Positions 63,169-64,000 of a DNA stretch of 64,000 nt are shown here, piece by piece (position 1 is the stretch's first letter; the number at the start of each line of letters is the position of its first letter). Origin of the DNA: Metabacillus niabensis (GTDB taxonomy: Bacteria; Bacillota; Bacilli; Bacillales; Bacillaceae); the NCBI RefSeq assembly GCF_020524345.1, contig NZ_JAIVLH010000012.1:124001-188000 (forward strand), read 5' to 3'. The position numbers and the translations under genes are program-made. The notes under the pieces were generated by a model, which was not told the origin of the DNA, made no database searches, and saw only the letters and a program-made list of their open reading frames with translations.

Positions 63169-64000
63169 TTACACGTCTTTATTTTTAAATAATAAGTAAA
63201 CAAAATAAGGCACGCCGATAATCGCAATAACGATTCCAACAGGTATTTCTGCGGGAGCAACAACTGTTTTCCCAATAAAATCGGACCCAACAAGTAAAAT
63301 CATCCCGATCAAAGCTGACAGCGGTATAATGTTTTTATGATTGTGACCTACTAGTAATCTCGCAATATGCGGGGCAATTAATCCAACGAAGGATATACTT
63401 CCCGCTACAGAAACACAAGCACTCACGAGTCCTATACTACTGATTAATAAAAAAATCTTCTCCTTCTCAACCGAAACACCAACACTAATTTGAGATTCCT
63501 CTGAAAGCTGGAACAAATCCAGTAAATACGATTTCCTCAATATAATCGGCAAGCAGATGAGAAACCAAGGAATAATCGAAAGAATATAGGTCCAATTCGC
63601 ATTATAGATACTTCCTGATAACCATACTGTCGCCATCTCAAAGTCTTGTGCCTTCATTTTTAAAGAAAGAAATACGGTGAATGCCCCAAAGCCGGACCCT
63701 ATCGCAATCCCTGTTAACAAAAGCCGCTGTGAATCCAGTCGTCCGTTTTCCCGTGAAATAAAAAAGATACATAAAGCGGCACATAGCCCACCTAACAGAC
63801 CAATTAGTGGCATCGTCATTGTCGCTACCCAACTTGTGACTCCTTGTTGTCCTTGTAAGAAAAACATGAAAACAACGATAGCAGCACCTGCCCCACTATT
63901 AATGCCTAAAATTCCCGGATCAGCTAATTTATTTTTTGAAATGCCCTGAAGAACAGCACCAGCTACTCCCAAACCAATTCCAACAAATGCAGCCAAAATC
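63169..64000 (-). CDS. Iron-siderophore ABC permease, FecCD type (cut by window edge)
   Basis: C-terminal 277 residues of a FecCD permease; the reading frame is open to the window end and the N-terminus lies outside. Family segments: VGIGLGVAGAVLQGISKNKL, ADPGILGINSGAG, SISFVGLIAPHIARLLVGHN and the C-terminal AEIPVGIVIAIIGVPYFVYL. About seven membrane helices remain. With the esterase downstream it forms part of a siderophore uptake operon. Confidence 0.93.
   Translation of the reverse strand, partial: ILAAFVGIGLGVAGAVLQGISKNKLADPGILGINSGAGAAIVVFMFFLQGQQGVTSWVATMTMPLIGLLGGLCAALCIFFISRENGRLDSQRLLLTGIAIGSGFGAFTVFLSLKMKAQDFEMATVWLSGSIYNANWTYILSIIPWFLICLPIILRKSYLLDLFQLSEESQISVGVSVEKEKIFLLISSIGLVSACVSVAGSISFVGLIAPHIARLLVGHNHKNIIPLSALIGMILLVGSDFIGKTVVAPAEIPVGIVIAIIGVPYFVYLLFKNKDV

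Noticed and set aside
743-63996. Many long open frames antisense to recognised genes
   Set aside because: They overlap strong genes in other frames, lack ribosome sites and have compositions expected of reverse-strand shadows.

Overview
The window reads as chromosome of a low-GC Gram-positive endospore former of the family Bacillaceae. Many proteins match Bacillus subtilis counterparts nearly end to end (HprK, Lgt, PpaX, UvrA, UvrB, SacB, Des, CsbA, YvlA-D, YugP), and gene order around hisZ-yvoF-ppaX-yvoD-lgt-hprK and uvrBA-csbA follows that of Bacillus. Ribosome binding sites are strong AGGAGG types, starts are often TTG or GTG, and sigA, sigW and sigD promoters plus a LexA box fit Bacillus consensus. 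No rRNA, tRNA, CRISPR array, prophage or transposase gene is visible.

Layout. 1-2642: start of the histidine operon (hisZ-hisG-hisD, hisD cut by the window edge). 2892-6962: hprK, lgt, yvoD, ppaX, yvoF (carbon-catabolite kinase, lipoprotein lipidation, pyrophosphatase). 7285-9699: a cell-wall amidase and a secreted metallophosphoesterase. 9884-11934: yvlABCD envelope-stress operon behind a consensus sigW promoter. 12004-19594: a fructan locus: sensor kinase, AraC-type response regulator, lone sugar-binding lipoprotein, levansucrase sacB and levanase levB. 19898-21946: chemoreceptor behind a sigD promoter. 22022-29605: uvrA, uvrB (LexA box), csbA, an acetyltransferase, prfC. 29789-37648: small membrane proteins, CapA-like protein, pitA/ykaA, des, cls, an aminotransferase. 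37780-43251: mannitol operon mtlA-mtlR-mtlF-mtlD. 43694-49292: a LacI-controlled operon joining a TRAP transporter to an RpiB-like isomerase and a ribokinase-family kinase. 49473-52799: FecCD-type metal ABC importer divergent from nikR. 52914-59530: HD-GYP protein, three CNNM/CBS (CorC-like) membrane proteins, a YugP protease and a MerR regulator. 60206-64000: purine-riboswitch-controlled amidohydrolase, a five-helix membrane protein, and a siderophore esterase with a FecCD permease cut by the edge.

Most interesting points. (a) All three CNNM paralogues share an unusual translation start: GGAGGTG, three bases, an inverted repeat, six bases, then TTG. The inverted repeat has a different sequence in each copy, and removing it leaves normal SD spacing. 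This looks like an SD-hairpin-start device. (b) A guanine-type (C at the specificity position) purine aptamer precedes a deaminase gene, and its P1 strand is also the 5' arm of the terminator, predicting an ON switch. (c) The sugar-binding lipoprotein of the fructan locus has no permease beside it and may be a sensor subunit. (d) The TRAP operon encodes a divergent RpiB. (e) At least four families of dispersed or phased intergenic repeats are present, several lying exactly at stop codons.
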